A stretch of 64,000 nt of DNA from contig CAJTCY010000001.1 in assembly GCA_910575075.1 (NCBI GenBank), positions 206,702-270,701 on the forward strand, given 5' to 3'. The notes under the pieces are model-generated. The model had not been told where the DNA came from and did no database searches. It saw only the letters and a program-made list of their open reading frames with translations. Within the stretch, counting starts at the first letter, position 1. The number at the start of each line of letters is the position of its first letter. Positions 55,952 to 64,000 of the stretch are shown here, piece after piece. The position numbers and the translations under genes were made by a program. The DNA is from Lachnospiraceae bacterium. GTDB taxonomy: Bacteria > Bacillota > Clostridia > Lachnospirales > Lachnospiraceae.

Positions 55952-57177
55952 AAAAGGTAATAGTAATCGGCGGCGGCGCGGCAGGAATGATGGCGGCGGT
56001 TCGAGCAGCTGAAAAGGGAAATCAGGTGCTGCTGCTGGAAAAGAATGAAAAACTGGGTAAAAAGCTTTACATTACTGGAAAAGGAAGATGCAATATTACG
56101 AATGCCTGTGATACTGAAGATTTGTTTAAAAATGTCCTCCGTAATCGCAAGTTTTTGTACAGTGCATTTTACAGTTTCAGTAATTGGCAGGTGATGGACT
56201 TTTTCGAGAGCCATGGACTTGCCGTTAAGACAGAACGGGGAGAACGTATTTTTCCTCAGTCAGATCACTCATCTGATGTGATACAGACCTTACAGCGGGT
56301 GATGAAGCAGAGAGGGGTACAGGTACGGCTAAACGTTCCGGCAGCGGAGATTGTGACAGAGGCAGGCGCAGCTGCCGGTGTACGGCTTATGGATGGAACT
56401 GTAATAGATGCGGAAGCGGTAATACTTGCTACAGGAGGATGCTCCTATGTGTCTACCGGGTCTGACGGAGGCGGATTCAAGTTTGCCAAGATGCTCGGAC
56501 ATACAGTGATGACGCCAAGACCTTCTCTGGTACCCTTTGAAGTTCAGGAGCCATGGGTAAAAGAACTGCAGGGATTGTCACTGAGAAATGTAAACATATG
56601 CATTCGCAAAAATAAAAAGCTCTTGTATGAAGAATTTGGAGAAATGTTATTTACTCATTATGGTGTCAGCGGTCCGCTGATTCTCAGTGCCAGCGGTATA
56701 ATTAATGATTATATGGAAGCTATGCCTCTCTGTCTCTCTATTGATTTAAAGCCGGCGCTGCCGGAGGAACAGCTGGACAAGCGGGTGTTAAGAGATTTTC
56801 AGGATAACCAGAACCGTCAGTTTAAAAATGCGGTGCAGAAGCTGTTTCCGGCAAAACTGATACCGGTTATGATTTCTCTGAGCGGTATTGATCCAGAGAA
56901 GAGAGTGAATGAGATCACAAAAGAAGAACGCCGTTCTTTTGTCCGTTTAATCAAAGAACTTCCCCTGACCATATCCAGGTTTCGGGACTTTAATGAGGCG
57001 ATCATTACCAGGGGAGGAGTCAATGTCAGGGAAGTGAATCCTTCTACCATGGAGTCCAAATTGATACAGGGATTGTATTTTGCAGGAGAAGTATTGGATC
57101 TGGATGCGTTGACAGGAGGGTTTAACCTGCAGATTGCGTGGTCTACCGGATATCTTGCAGGAGACAATATAGAATAA
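55948..57177 (+). CDS. HI0933-family FAD-dependent oxidoreductase
   Basis: 409 residues. The N-terminal FAD motif GGGAAGMMAAVRAAE, the GKGRCNITNA family signature, and a C-terminal GGFNLQIAWSTGY FAD contact. The family (HI0933/YhiN, including BaiN-like proteins) is widespread, with mostly unknown substrates. Translationally coupled to the RpiR gene. A bile-acid role should not be assumed. Confidence 0.88.
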   Translation: MKKVIVIGGGAAGMMAAVRAAEKGNQVLLLEKNEKLGKKLYITGKGRCNITNACDTEDLFKNVLRNRKFLYSAFYSFSNWQVMDFFESHGLAVKTERGERIFPQSDHSSDVIQTLQRVMKQRGVQVRLNVPAAEIVTEAGAAAGVRLMDGTVIDAEAVILATGGCSYVSTGSDGGGFKFAKMLGHTVMTPRPSLVPFEVQEPWVKELQGLSLRNVNICIRKNKKLLYEEFGEMLFTHYGVSGPLILSASGIINDYMEAMPLCLSIDLKPALPEEQLDKRVLRDFQDNQNRQFKNAVQKLFPAKLIPVMISLSGIDPEKRVNEITKEERRSFVRLIKELPLTISRFRDFNEAIITRGGVNVREVNPSTMESKLIQGLYFAGEVLDLDALTGGFNLQIAWSTGYLAGDNIE

Positions 57178-57229
57178 GCCCAGATAATTTGTATGGCAGA
57201 ACAGAAAAAACAGAGAATGGAGGAGCTAT

Positions 57230-57898
57230 ATGGCATTTAATGTTGCAATAGACGGTCCGGCAGGTGCAGGAAAAAGTACCATAGCAAAGCGGGCGGCAAA
57301 AGAGCTTTCTTATATTTATGTAGATACAGGGGCAATGTACCGAGCAATGGCGTTATATTTTTTGAGGAAAGGTATTTCGCCGAAAGATGAAGAAGCGGTC
57401 AGTGCAGCCTGTGATGAAATTACGGTAACACTTTCTACAGAAAACGGCGATCAGCAAGTATTCTTAAATGGAGAAAATGTAAATGCTTTTATCCGTACCG
57501 AAGAGGTGGGAAAGGCAACATCTATCGTCAGCGCTTATGCGAAGGTGAGACAGAAATTAACGCAGCTTCAGCGGGAATTGGCAGCTTCAGCGGATCTGAT
57601 TATGGATGGAAGAGATATCGGGACTTGTGTGCTGCCAGAAGCACAGGTAAAGATATATCTGACTGCAAGTGTGGAGACAAGAGGAAAGCGGAGGTTTCTG
57701 GAATTGCAGGAAAAAGGAGAGATCTGTGAGCTGGAGCAGATCTGCGAGGATATCCGCAAGAGAGACGAGCAGGATATGAATCGTGAAATTTCACCTCTGA
57801 AACAGGCAAAAGATGCAGTGCTTGTGGACAGTTCTAACATGACGATTGAGGAAGTCGTGAACAGAATTCTGGAACTTGTAGAACAAAAACGCAGTTAA
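57230..57898 (+). CDS. cmk: Cytidylate kinase
   Basis: 222 residues, P-loop GPAGAGKST at the N-terminus, VDTGAMYRA and the DGRDIGT segment. It phosphorylates CMP and dCMP with ATP. TGGAGGAG lies upstream. It is followed by ispH and rpsA, a common Clostridial order. Confidence 0.96.
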   Translation: MAFNVAIDGPAGAGKSTIAKRAAKELSYIYVDTGAMYRAMALYFLRKGISPKDEEAVSAACDEITVTLSTENGDQQVFLNGENVNAFIRTEEVGKATSIVSAYAKVRQKLTQLQRELAASADLIMDGRDIGTCVLPEAQVKIYLTASVETRGKRRFLELQEKGEICELEQICEDIRKRDEQDMNREISPLKQAKDAVLVDSSNMTIEEVVNRILELVEQKRS

Positions 57899-57966
57899 AT
57901 CAAAGGTTTCAGGGTTGTGAAACAAATAAAATCATCCGATAATTACAGAGAGGAAATTATGTTATC

Positions 57967-58821
57967 ATGGAAGTAATTCTGGCAAAAAGCGCTGGTTTCT
58001 GTTTTGGCGTCAGGCGTGCGGTAGATACTGTTTATGCCCAGGCGCAGCAGAATAATGGCAAGATTTATACGTATGGCCCGATTATTCACAATGAAGAAGT
58101 GGTAAAAGACCTGGAAAAAAAGGGCGTCTGTGTGGTGGAGACAGAAGAAGAACTGAGGAACTGCAAAGACGGCACAGTCATTATACGCTCACATGGCATT
58201 GGAAAAGCTATTTATGACTTATTAAGGCAGGAAGAGATCCCTTATGTGGATGCCACCTGTCCTTTTGTGCGGAAAATTCATAAGATTGTGGAGAAATACA
58301 GCAGTCTCTGCCATGTGGTAATTATAGGAAATGAAAACCATCCTGAGGTGGAAGGGATTAAAGGATGGAGCAGTAATGCTGCCGGGACAAGTGTAATTTC
58401 TACGGTAGAAGAGGCAGAGAATTTTGTGCTGAAAGAGGAAAAAAAGGTTTGTATTGTGTCGCAGACGACATTTAACAACAAGAAATTTCAAGAATTAGTT
58501 GAAATTCTTGAAAAAAAAGGTTATGATATAATTGTTTTAAATACGATTTGCAATGCGACCCAGGAACGGCAGGCAGAGGCAAAGAGGATTGCCGGTGAAG
58601 TGGACGCCATGATTGTGGTCGGCGGAAAGAACAGTTCCAACACGCAAAAGCTATTTGAAATATGTAAAAAAGAATGTGAAAATACTTGCTATATACAGAC
58701 ACTGGGAGATTTGGATTTGTCTAAATTACAGTCCATTAATAGCGTAGGTATTACCGCAGGGGCTTCTACCCCAAACAAAATTATTGAGGAGGTTCAAAAA
58801 AATGTCAGAAATGAGTTTTGA
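57967..58821 (+). CDS. ispH: 4-hydroxy-3-methylbut-2-enyl diphosphate reductase
   Basis: 284 residues. The three [4Fe-4S] cysteines are Cys12, Cys98 and Cys195, with conserved His in IIHNEEVV, RSHG and NENHPEVEG. It makes IPP and DMAPP, the last step of the MEP pathway. Its 3' end overlaps the S1 gene by 20 bases in another frame; in many relatives ispH and rpsA are fused in one protein. Confidence 0.96.
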   Translation: MEVILAKSAGFCFGVRRAVDTVYAQAQQNNGKIYTYGPIIHNEEVVKDLEKKGVCVVETEEELRNCKDGTVIIRSHGIGKAIYDLLRQEEIPYVDATCPFVRKIHKIVEKYSSLCHVVIIGNENHPEVEGIKGWSSNAAGTSVISTVEEAENFVLKEEKKVCIVSQTTFNNKKFQELVEILEKKGYDIIVLNTICNATQERQAEAKRIAGEVDAMIVVGGKNSSNTQKLFEICKKECENTCYIQTLGDLDLSKLQSINSVGITAGASTPNKIIEEVQKNVRNEF

Positions 58822-59896
58822 ACAAATGCTGGATGAATCATTTAAAACAATAAGGAATGGAGAGGTAGTCGAAGGTACCGTTATTGATGTGAAACCAGAC
58901 GAGATCATCTTGAATATTGGTTACAAATCCGATGGAATCATTACCCGGAATGAGTATACAAACGAGCCGAACGTTGACCTGACTACGGTAGTTTCTGTGG
59001 GTGACACCATGGAATCTAAAGTTCTGAAAGTAAATGACGGTGAAGGACAGGTGATGCTGACTTACAAACGTCTTGCTGCTGAAAAGGGAAATAAGAGGCT
59101 GGAAGAGGCGTTTAATACTCAGGAAGTACTGACTGCAAAAGTGGTACAGGTATTAGACGGCGGTTTAAGTGTTGTGATTGACGAGGCAAGAATCTTTATT
59201 CCTGCAAGCCTGGTATCCGATACATATGAGAAGGATCTTGGCAAATACAAAGATCAGGAGATTGAATTTGTAATTACCGAGTTTAATCCGCGCAGGAGAA
59301 GAATTATCGGTGACAGAAAGCAGCTTCTGCTTGCAAAGAAAGAAGAACTTCAGAAGGCATTGTTTGAGAGAATCAACGTAGGCGATGTTTTGGAGGGAAC
59401 AGTTAAGAATATTACAGATTTCGGTGCGTTTATAGATCTTGGCGGCGCAGATGGGCTGCTGCATATTTCTGAAATGTCCTGGGGAAGAGTGGAGAATCCC
59501 AGAAAAGTCTTCAAAGTCGGTGATGTGGTCAAGGTATTCATCAAAGATATCAACGAGAGAAAGATTGCGCTGAGTATGAAATTTGAGGATGAAAATCCAT
59601 GGAAAGATGCGGCGGAGAAGTATGCTGTTGGCAATATTGTAACTGGCGTGGTTGCAAGAATGACAGATTTCGGTGCATTTGTAGAATTGGCGCCGGGAGT
59701 TGACGCACTGCTTCACGTATCTCAGATTTCCAGAGAACATGTAGAGAAACCGGCAGATGTCCTGAATATCGGCCAGGAAATCGAAGCAAAGATTGTTGAT
59801 TTCAATGAAGTGGATAAGAAAATCAGCCTGAGCATTAAGGTATTACTGGCATCCGCGGAAGATGCGCAGGAAGAAGAGGAAAATGTAGAAGAATAG
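58802..59896 (+). CDS. rpsA: Ribosomal protein S1-like protein with four S1 domains
   Basis: 364 residues. Four S1 (OB-fold) domains begin near 20, 105, 190 and 275; the last two carry the strongest KNITDFGAF and ARMTDFGAF signatures. Shorter than the six-domain E. coli S1, as usual in Firmicutes. It binds mRNA. The ATG overlaps ispH; GAGGAGG lies 10 bases upstream in ispH, so it has its own initiation site. cheR starts 10 bases after it. Confidence 0.92.
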   Translation: MSEMSFEQMLDESFKTIRNGEVVEGTVIDVKPDEIILNIGYKSDGIITRNEYTNEPNVDLTTVVSVGDTMESKVLKVNDGEGQVMLTYKRLAAEKGNKRLEEAFNTQEVLTAKVVQVLDGGLSVVIDEARIFIPASLVSDTYEKDLGKYKDQEIEFVITEFNPRRRRIIGDRKQLLLAKKEELQKALFERINVGDVLEGTVKNITDFGAFIDLGGADGLLHISEMSWGRVENPRKVFKVGDVVKVFIKDINERKIALSMKFEDENPWKDAAEKYAVGNIVTGVVARMTDFGAFVELAPGVDALLHVSQISREHVEKPADVLNIGQEIEAKIVDFNEVDKKISLSIKVLLASAEDAQEEEENVEE

Positions 59897-59906
59897 AGGA
59901 ACTGCT

Positions 59907-60680
59907 ATGAATGGGTATGAAGAGTTCAAAAAAGACATTTTTGGATTAACTAAAATAGATCTGAATTCCTACAAAGAAAAGCAGATGAAGCGCAGGATCG
60001 AGACCTTGATTTCCAAGAATAAGATTGACAGTTATAAGAATTACGTGGCTTTAATCAAGAAAGACAAGGAAAAGTTTGAGCAGTTTGTCAATTTTTTGAC
60101 AATTAATGTATCAGAATTTTATCGAAATCCTGAGCAATGGGTGCTTTTGGACAAAGAGGTATTTCCTGAGCTGATTAAGAAGTTTGGCAAAAACTTAAAA
60201 ATCTGGAGTGCAGCATGTTCTACCGGGGATGAACCATATTCTCTGGTTATGGCATTGTCTAAGCATCTTCCCCTTAATCAGATAAAGATTCTTGCAACAG
60301 ATATTGATAAACAGGTGCTGGATAAAGCCCGGATGGGACTCTACAATGAGAAGAGCATTGCGGCAGTGCCGCCAGAGTTCAAAAAGAAATATTTTACCAA
60401 AATTGGAAACTCCTATCAGATTTCTAATGAAATCAAACGGCAGGTGGAATTTAAAGAACATAATCTTTTGAAGGATTCTTATCCCACAGGATGTCATTTG
60501 ATTGTGTGCAGAAATGTACTGATTTATTTTACAGAGGAAGCAAAGGAAGAGATTTACAGGAAATTTAATGCTGCTTTGGCAAGTCAGGGTATTCTCTTTA
60601 TTGGGAGTACAGAGCAGATTATGAATTACAAAGACTTGAATTATCAAAGAAAACAGTCCTTTTTCTTCCAGAGAAATTAG
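59907..60680 (+). CDS. cheR: CheR-family protein glutamate methyltransferase
   Basis: 257 residues. A helical N-terminal CheR domain, then a SAM-binding domain with SAACSTGDEPYSL and LATDIDKQVLDKA, and CRNVLIYF. It methylates chemoreceptor glutamates. No other chemotaxis or flagellar gene is nearby, so its partners lie elsewhere or it acts outside chemotaxis. It directly follows rpsA. Confidence 0.9.
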   Translation: MNGYEEFKKDIFGLTKIDLNSYKEKQMKRRIETLISKNKIDSYKNYVALIKKDKEKFEQFVNFLTINVSEFYRNPEQWVLLDKEVFPELIKKFGKNLKIWSAACSTGDEPYSLVMALSKHLPLNQIKILATDIDKQVLDKARMGLYNEKSIAAVPPEFKKKYFTKIGNSYQISNEIKRQVEFKEHNLLKDSYPTGCHLIVCRNVLIYFTEEAKEEIYRKFNAALASQGILFIGSTEQIMNYKDLNYQRKQSFFFQRN

Positions 60681-60700
60681 TATTAGAAAAAGTATAAAAA

Positions 60701-60836
60701 AGAATGCGTTTTACGCATTCTCCGCGCGTGAGCGGGCTGCTTAGCAGCAACTTCTTCTCCGCGAACTGCGCATATTATTTCTTCTATAGGAAAGATATTT
60801 TTACGCTTTAGCGTAACAAAGTCTTTCCTATAGAAG
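60701..60836 (-). repeat. Structured intergenic repeat, copy C
   Basis: The same framework as copies A and B but on the opposite strand. Read on the minus strand: a 56-base palindrome (CTTCTATAGGAAAGA/TCTTTCCTATAGAAG, 60781-60836) with inner stem TTACGC/GCGTAA, then ATATGCGCAG matching ATATG/GCGCACT of A, then GCTGCTAAGCAGC (60736-60748), then a CGCGCGG segment and the final hairpin AGAATGCG/CGCATTCT (60701-60721). The inner stem differs from A by a compensatory C-G to T-A change. It lies between convergent cheR and the exonuclease-like gene. Confidence 0.72.
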
Positions 60837-60837
60837 A

Positions 60838-60871
60838 AAAAAGAATCCTGTCTTGCAGGATTCTTTTTTTG
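60838..60871. terminator. Bidirectional terminator between cheR and the exonuclease-like gene
   Basis: AAGAATCCTG pairs with CAGGATTCTT around TCTTG, with an A run before and a T run after, so it can stop transcription from both sides. Confidence 0.85.
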
Positions 60872-60920
60872 ATCCGTCGCATGATATTCATTCATTTCCG
60901 CTTTACTCAGAAAGCAGAGA

Positions 60921-62021
60921 TCAACCATGATCTGACAACCGTTTTAAAATATGTGCAATGTAATTCTTTTGCTGTGCATTGGAAGATAAGAACTCTTTTG
61001 TTAATGGAAACCAGGATATCTTGTCCTCATATTCCTGTTTAAAGCAAGGTGTGATAAGTTCTTGATATTGAGGCAGAAAAATTCCTGTTTTCCGGATGTA
61101 GCAGGTGGTGGCTTTTGCCTTTGTACGGTAATGTCTGTCCGTGTACAAGGCTACACTTTTATGGATGGCACGGTCTTCTTCTGGAAGATAGTAGTAGTCC
61201 TTATAGTTTGGATAAAAATGTTTCAGTTCTCCCTGATAGAGGGGGATTTTTAATTTTGCCTGTTGCTGAAATCCTGTAAGGTATATTTGGCGTAAGCCAA
61301 AAGAAAAGCGTTTTGGCAGGGAGAACTCCGGAGACAGGGTAAAAATCAGTTCCTGTTCCTGCTGTCCGTCAAAGGCGGCATAGATATTTTTTTCATATGA
61401 AGTTACTTCGAATCCCCCTTCAAATAATCTGCAATAGGAAAGCAGGGGGAGAAGCATAGTCATGCCCAGAATATCTTCATAATTGTGAAGCAAGAGCTGA
61501 GAGAGGGCTTCTTCGGAACGCTGCTCTGTATAGTTCAGATAGATTTGGATCAGTTCGCCGCCAGAATACTTGTCCTCTCTTTCAATATCCAGAAATTTTT
61601 CCAGAGATTTTTGTTTCATGTTTTCCAGTTTTAAAATTGGCTTAAATTTAGATAGTTTCCGGTAAATATCCAGATGATCAAATTTATCCAGAGATTCTGC
61701 AAGACCGTACAAGGCACAGCGCTCTTTGAGGTAGTGAACGTCGAATCCCATGCCGTTATATGATATCAGATTCTTGTACCCAGAGAGCATTTTCAAGAAG
61801 GCAGAGAGAATCTGCTCTTCCTCCTGGGGATTTTCTGCAAAAAACTGGGTAAGGCAAATTTTATCGTTATGTCTAAAAGCGCAGCCAATCAGATAGACAT
61901 AGGTATGTGATGGAGAAAATCCTGTAGTTTCAATGTCGAAAAACAGGGAAGATTGCGTAAAGAGCTGCTGAGTAACAGGAGTGTCAGGGGCAAATTTTGT
62001 CTGGTCTTGCAGGATTTTCAT
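60921..62021 (-). CDS. Ribonuclease H-like exonuclease domain protein (YprB-like)
   Basis: 366 residues. An RNase H-like 3'-5' exonuclease domain (about 25-200) with FFDIETTGFSP, LISYNGMGFDVHYLK, FDHLDIYR and HNYEDILGM, giving the DEDD acidic residues. The C-terminal 150 residues are unassigned. In Bacillus the YprB protein also carries such a domain; the substrate is unknown. The start at MKILQDQ is chosen because GGAGG lies five bases upstream; a longer in-frame ORF begins 36 bases earlier. Divergent from rnfC. Confidence 0.8.
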   Translation of the reverse strand: MKILQDQTKFAPDTPVTQQLFTQSSLFFDIETTGFSPSHTYVYLIGCAFRHNDKICLTQFFAENPQEEEQILSAFLKMLSGYKNLISYNGMGFDVHYLKERCALYGLAESLDKFDHLDIYRKLSKFKPILKLENMKQKSLEKFLDIEREDKYSGGELIQIYLNYTEQRSEEALSQLLLHNYEDILGMTMLLPLLSYCRLFEGGFEVTSYEKNIYAAFDGQQEQELIFTLSPEFSLPKRFSFGLRQIYLTGFQQQAKLKIPLYQGELKHFYPNYKDYYYLPEEDRAIHKSVALYTDRHYRTKAKATTCYIRKTGIFLPQYQELITPCFKQEYEDKISWFPLTKEFLSSNAQQKNYIAHILKRLSDHG

Positions 62022-62174
62022 AGATACCTCCATATGTATTGATGTCAGATGTTTCATTTTTCTTCTTTATTATAATTATAGTATATTTTCTCAATGATTT
62101 CCAGTTATGAAAATCTTAGAAAGAAATATGTCGAAAAAATGCAAAAAGTATGTACTAGTGGAAATAAAATGTGA

Positions 62175-62180
62175 TATAAT
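62175..62180 (+). promoter_or_regulatory. Extended -10 promoter of the Rnf operon
   Basis: TGATATAAT gives an extended -10; a good -35 box is not seen. It lies 85 bases before rnfC. Confidence 0.5.
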
Positions 62181-62265
62181 TAGAAAAATGATTTGTCCTG
62201 TTTCTACAATGCTGAGACAAGGGATAAATTGTAATACTAATCTATAAGAAAGTGGGGCACGAAAA

Positions 62266-63585
62266 ATGGGTTTCATGACATTTAAGGGCGGCGTTCACCC
62301 GCACGATGGAAAAGAATTTTCCAAAGACAAGCCGATACGTGAACTATTACCCAAAGGTGAATTGGTATTTCCTGTTTCGCAGCATATCGGAGCACCGGCA
62401 AGCCCGATAGTGGCAGTAGGCGATACTGTACTTAGGGGACAGAAGATTGCAGAAGCAGGCGGTTTTGTATCTGCACCGATTTATTCTTCTGTATCAGGTA
62501 CGGTAAAGGCAATTCAGCCGCGCAGAGGTGCGGTAGGAGATATGGTGAACTCTATTATCATTGAGAATGACGGAGAGATGAAGGAGACAGAATTTTCTCC
62601 TGTTCAGGACATAACAGCGCTTTCCAAAGAGGAAATTATTGCAAAGGTGAAAGAAGCAGGTGTTGTGGGAATGGGAGGAGCAGGATTTCCGACTCATGTA
62701 AAATTGTCACCCAAGGAACCAGCGAAAATTGAATATATTATTGCGAACTGTGCGGAGTGTGAACCGTATCTGACTGCAGATTACCGCCGTATGCTGGAAA
62801 ATCCACAGGAATTGATTGAAGGCATGCGTATTGTTTTGCAGTTGTTTGACAACGCCAAAGGTTTGTTTGGTATTGAGGATAATAAACCGGACTGTATTGC
62901 AAAAATGCAGGAATTGACTCAGAATGAACCGCGGATGGAGGTTTGTCCGCTGAAGACGAAGTACCCTCAGGGCGGTGAGCGCCAGCTGATTTATGCGACT
63001 ACCAAAAGAGAGATTAATTCAACCATGCTTCCGGCAGATGCAGGCTGCATTGTGGATAATGTGGAGACTTTGATTTCCATTTACAAGGCGGTTAAGCTGG
63101 GGATGCCGGTGATGAACCGTATTTTCACGGTAACTGGAGATGCTGTGGCTGAACCTGGTAATTTTGATATCTGTCTGGGTATGAGCTATGCAGAGGTGTT
63201 AGAGGCAGCAGGAGGATTTAAGACTCAGCCTGAGAAAATAATTTCTGGTGGACCTATGATGGGATTTTCCATGTTTGGATTGGATATTCCAACGACAAAG
63301 ACATCATCTTCTCTGCTGTGTCTTGTAAAAGATGATGTGGCGGCAAGTGAAACAACAGCTTGTATTAATTGCGGACGTTGTGTATCTGCTTGTCCAGAAC
63401 AGATTATTCCTACACGTCTTGCGAAGATGGCTGGCTATGGGGATATGGCAGGTTTTGAGAAGTGGAACGGCATGGAATGTATTGAATGTGGAAGCTGCAG
63501 CTATATCTGTCCGGCAAAAATACCGCTGGCACAGTCCATTCGAACGATGAAGAAGCAGATTCTTGCAGAAAGAAGAAAAAAATAG
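62266..63585 (+). CDS. rnfC: Rnf electron transport complex subunit C
   Basis: 439 residues. An N-terminal barrel-like region (GGVHPHDGKEFSKDKPI), a flavin/NAD-binding region (GMGGAGFPTHVKL, CAECEPYLTAD), SLBB-like strands, and two ferredoxin-type [4Fe-4S] motifs starting at Cys366 (CINCGRCVSACP) and Cys405 (CIECGSCSYICP). Rnf couples ferredoxin oxidation to NAD+ reduction with export of Na+ or H+. It leads the operon, and rnfD follows after 159 bases. Confidence 0.95.
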   Translation: MGFMTFKGGVHPHDGKEFSKDKPIRELLPKGELVFPVSQHIGAPASPIVAVGDTVLRGQKIAEAGGFVSAPIYSSVSGTVKAIQPRRGAVGDMVNSIIIENDGEMKETEFSPVQDITALSKEEIIAKVKEAGVVGMGGAGFPTHVKLSPKEPAKIEYIIANCAECEPYLTADYRRMLENPQELIEGMRIVLQLFDNAKGLFGIEDNKPDCIAKMQELTQNEPRMEVCPLKTKYPQGGERQLIYATTKREINSTMLPADAGCIVDNVETLISIYKAVKLGMPVMNRIFTVTGDAVAEPGNFDICLGMSYAEVLEAAGGFKTQPEKIISGGPMMGFSMFGLDIPTTKTSSSLLCLVKDDVAASETTACINCGRCVSACPEQIIPTRLAKMAGYGDMAGFEKWNGMECIECGSCSYICPAKIPLAQSIRTMKKQILAERRKK

Positions 63586-63744
63586 TTTTTATAAAGCTCT
63601 TTCAGTTCTTTTTTGTGAAAGAAATTTATAAATAATATGCCGCACGCAGCGGGTTTTAGGGCGGGTGTGCAGGCAGCACGGTAAACGTGCAGCTCTGATA
63701 ATAACAGAGATTTAAGTCAATAAAAGAGAAAGAGGTGTCTTATT
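63586..63744 (+). other. Gap between rnfC and rnfD
   Basis: 159 bases with small hairpins (GCACGGTAAACGTGC near 63677-63691, CTCTGATAATAACAGAG near 63693) but no T-run terminator and no ORF. These may tune the ratio of RnfC to the membrane subunits. Confidence 0.35.
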
Positions 63745-64000
63745 GTGAGTGATTTATATAATGTATCGTCATCATCACATATCCGTTCCAAAGATACATC
63801 CTCCAGAATTATGCTTTATGTAATCATTGCCTTATTGCCGGCAACTGTTTTTGGAGTGATTAATTTTGGTATACGGGCTTTGGTGCTGATTTTGGTCTGT
63901 ATTGCAACCTGTGTGGCTTCCGAATGGATTTTTGAGAAGCTGATACATAAAAAAAGTACCATAAATGATTTCAGTGCAGTGGTAACAGGGCTTTTACTTG
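63745..64000 (+). CDS. rnfD: Rnf complex subunit D, N-terminal fragment (GTG start)
   Basis: The first 85 codons only; the gene runs past the window. It starts at GTG with AGAGG upstream, reading MSDLYNVSSSSHIRSKDT, the usual RnfD beginning, followed by two membrane helices (about 23-45 and 46-63 regions). RnfD carries a covalent FMN in full-length proteins; that site is not in view. Confidence 0.92.
   Translation, partial: MSDLYNVSSSSHIRSKDTSSRIMLYVIIALLPATVFGVINFGIRALVLILVCIATCVASEWIFEKLIHKKSTINDFSAVVTGLLL

Noticed and set aside
55948-57177. A bile-acid-converting BaiN enzyme
   Set aside because: The gene belongs to the broad HI0933 family and no bai genes are nearby, so a bile-acid role has no support.
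59907-60680. A chemotaxis operon
   Set aside because: Only cheR is present; neighbours are rpsA and a convergent exonuclease-like gene.

Overview
The window is a stretch of low-to-moderate GC Firmicute chromosome, most likely from Clostridia, family Lachnospiraceae. This rests on gene content and order: infC-rpmI-rplT, rimP-nusA-ylxR-ylxQ-infB-rbfA-nrnA-truB-ribF, rpsO-pnp, scpA-scpB, a ClpP-like peptidase beside an FtsK/SpoIIIE translocase, cmk-ispH-rpsA, an Rnf complex, and a biotin/Na+ decarboxylase operon. Strong GGAGG ribosome-binding sites and consensus sigma-A promoters (TTGACA-17-TATAAT) fit this. No prophage, transposase gene, CRISPR array or plasmid gene was seen. The species cannot be named from the sequence.

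Layout. 1-8.2 kb: 3' end of a YebC-type regulator, a very large secreted GH59-like glycosidase, O-acetylhomoserine sulfhydrylase and glycogen synthase. 8.2-17.2 kb: structured repeat A, ClpP-like peptidase, DNA translocase, one-carbon genes fhs-folD, a zinc-ribbon membrane protein and pheA. 17.2-24.3 kb: a palindromic miniature element, a DUF815 ATPase-ppx-ppk polyphosphate operon, a convergent PHP phosphoesterase, then three more palindromic elements ahead of infC. 24.3-36.5 kb: translation operons with a tRNA-Glu and structured repeat B between them, ending in riboflavin kinase and a Na/Pi transporter. 36.6-49.4 kb: envelope and RNA-decay genes (NlpC/P60 hydrolase, metallophosphoesterases, rpsO-pnp, a cytoplasmic-type subtilase, cardiolipin synthase, scpAB, two D,D-carboxypeptidases). 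49.5-54.9 kb: a five-gene biotin-dependent carboxyltransferase/Na+ pump operon. 55-60.7 kb: RpiR regulator, flavoprotein, cmk, ispH, rpsA, cheR. 60.7-64 kb: structured repeat C, a convergent exonuclease-like gene, and the start of the Rnf operon.

How it works together. Most genes are housekeeping: translation initiation and ribosome maturation, RNA turnover, chromosome segregation, wall maturation. Energy metabolism is represented by two membrane ion-motive systems, the decarboxylase operon (Na+) and Rnf (ferredoxin:NAD+). The decarboxylase operon is unusual in encoding two different carboxyltransferase subunits, one acyl-CoA type and one oxaloacetate/pyruvate type, around a single biotin carrier and a single beta pump subunit.

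The most unexpected content is non-coding. One family is a multi-hairpin intergenic repeat with three long copies (A, B, C) and one fragment; its stems differ between copies by compensatory base changes, so structure rather than sequence appears conserved. A second family comprises palindromic miniature elements with 16-bp terminal inverted repeats and 11-12-bp target duplications, one copy of which sits on the pheA stop codon. A third palindromic element has an 8-bp target duplication. No protein-coding system in the window looks wholly new; the repeats are the best candidates for undescribed biology.
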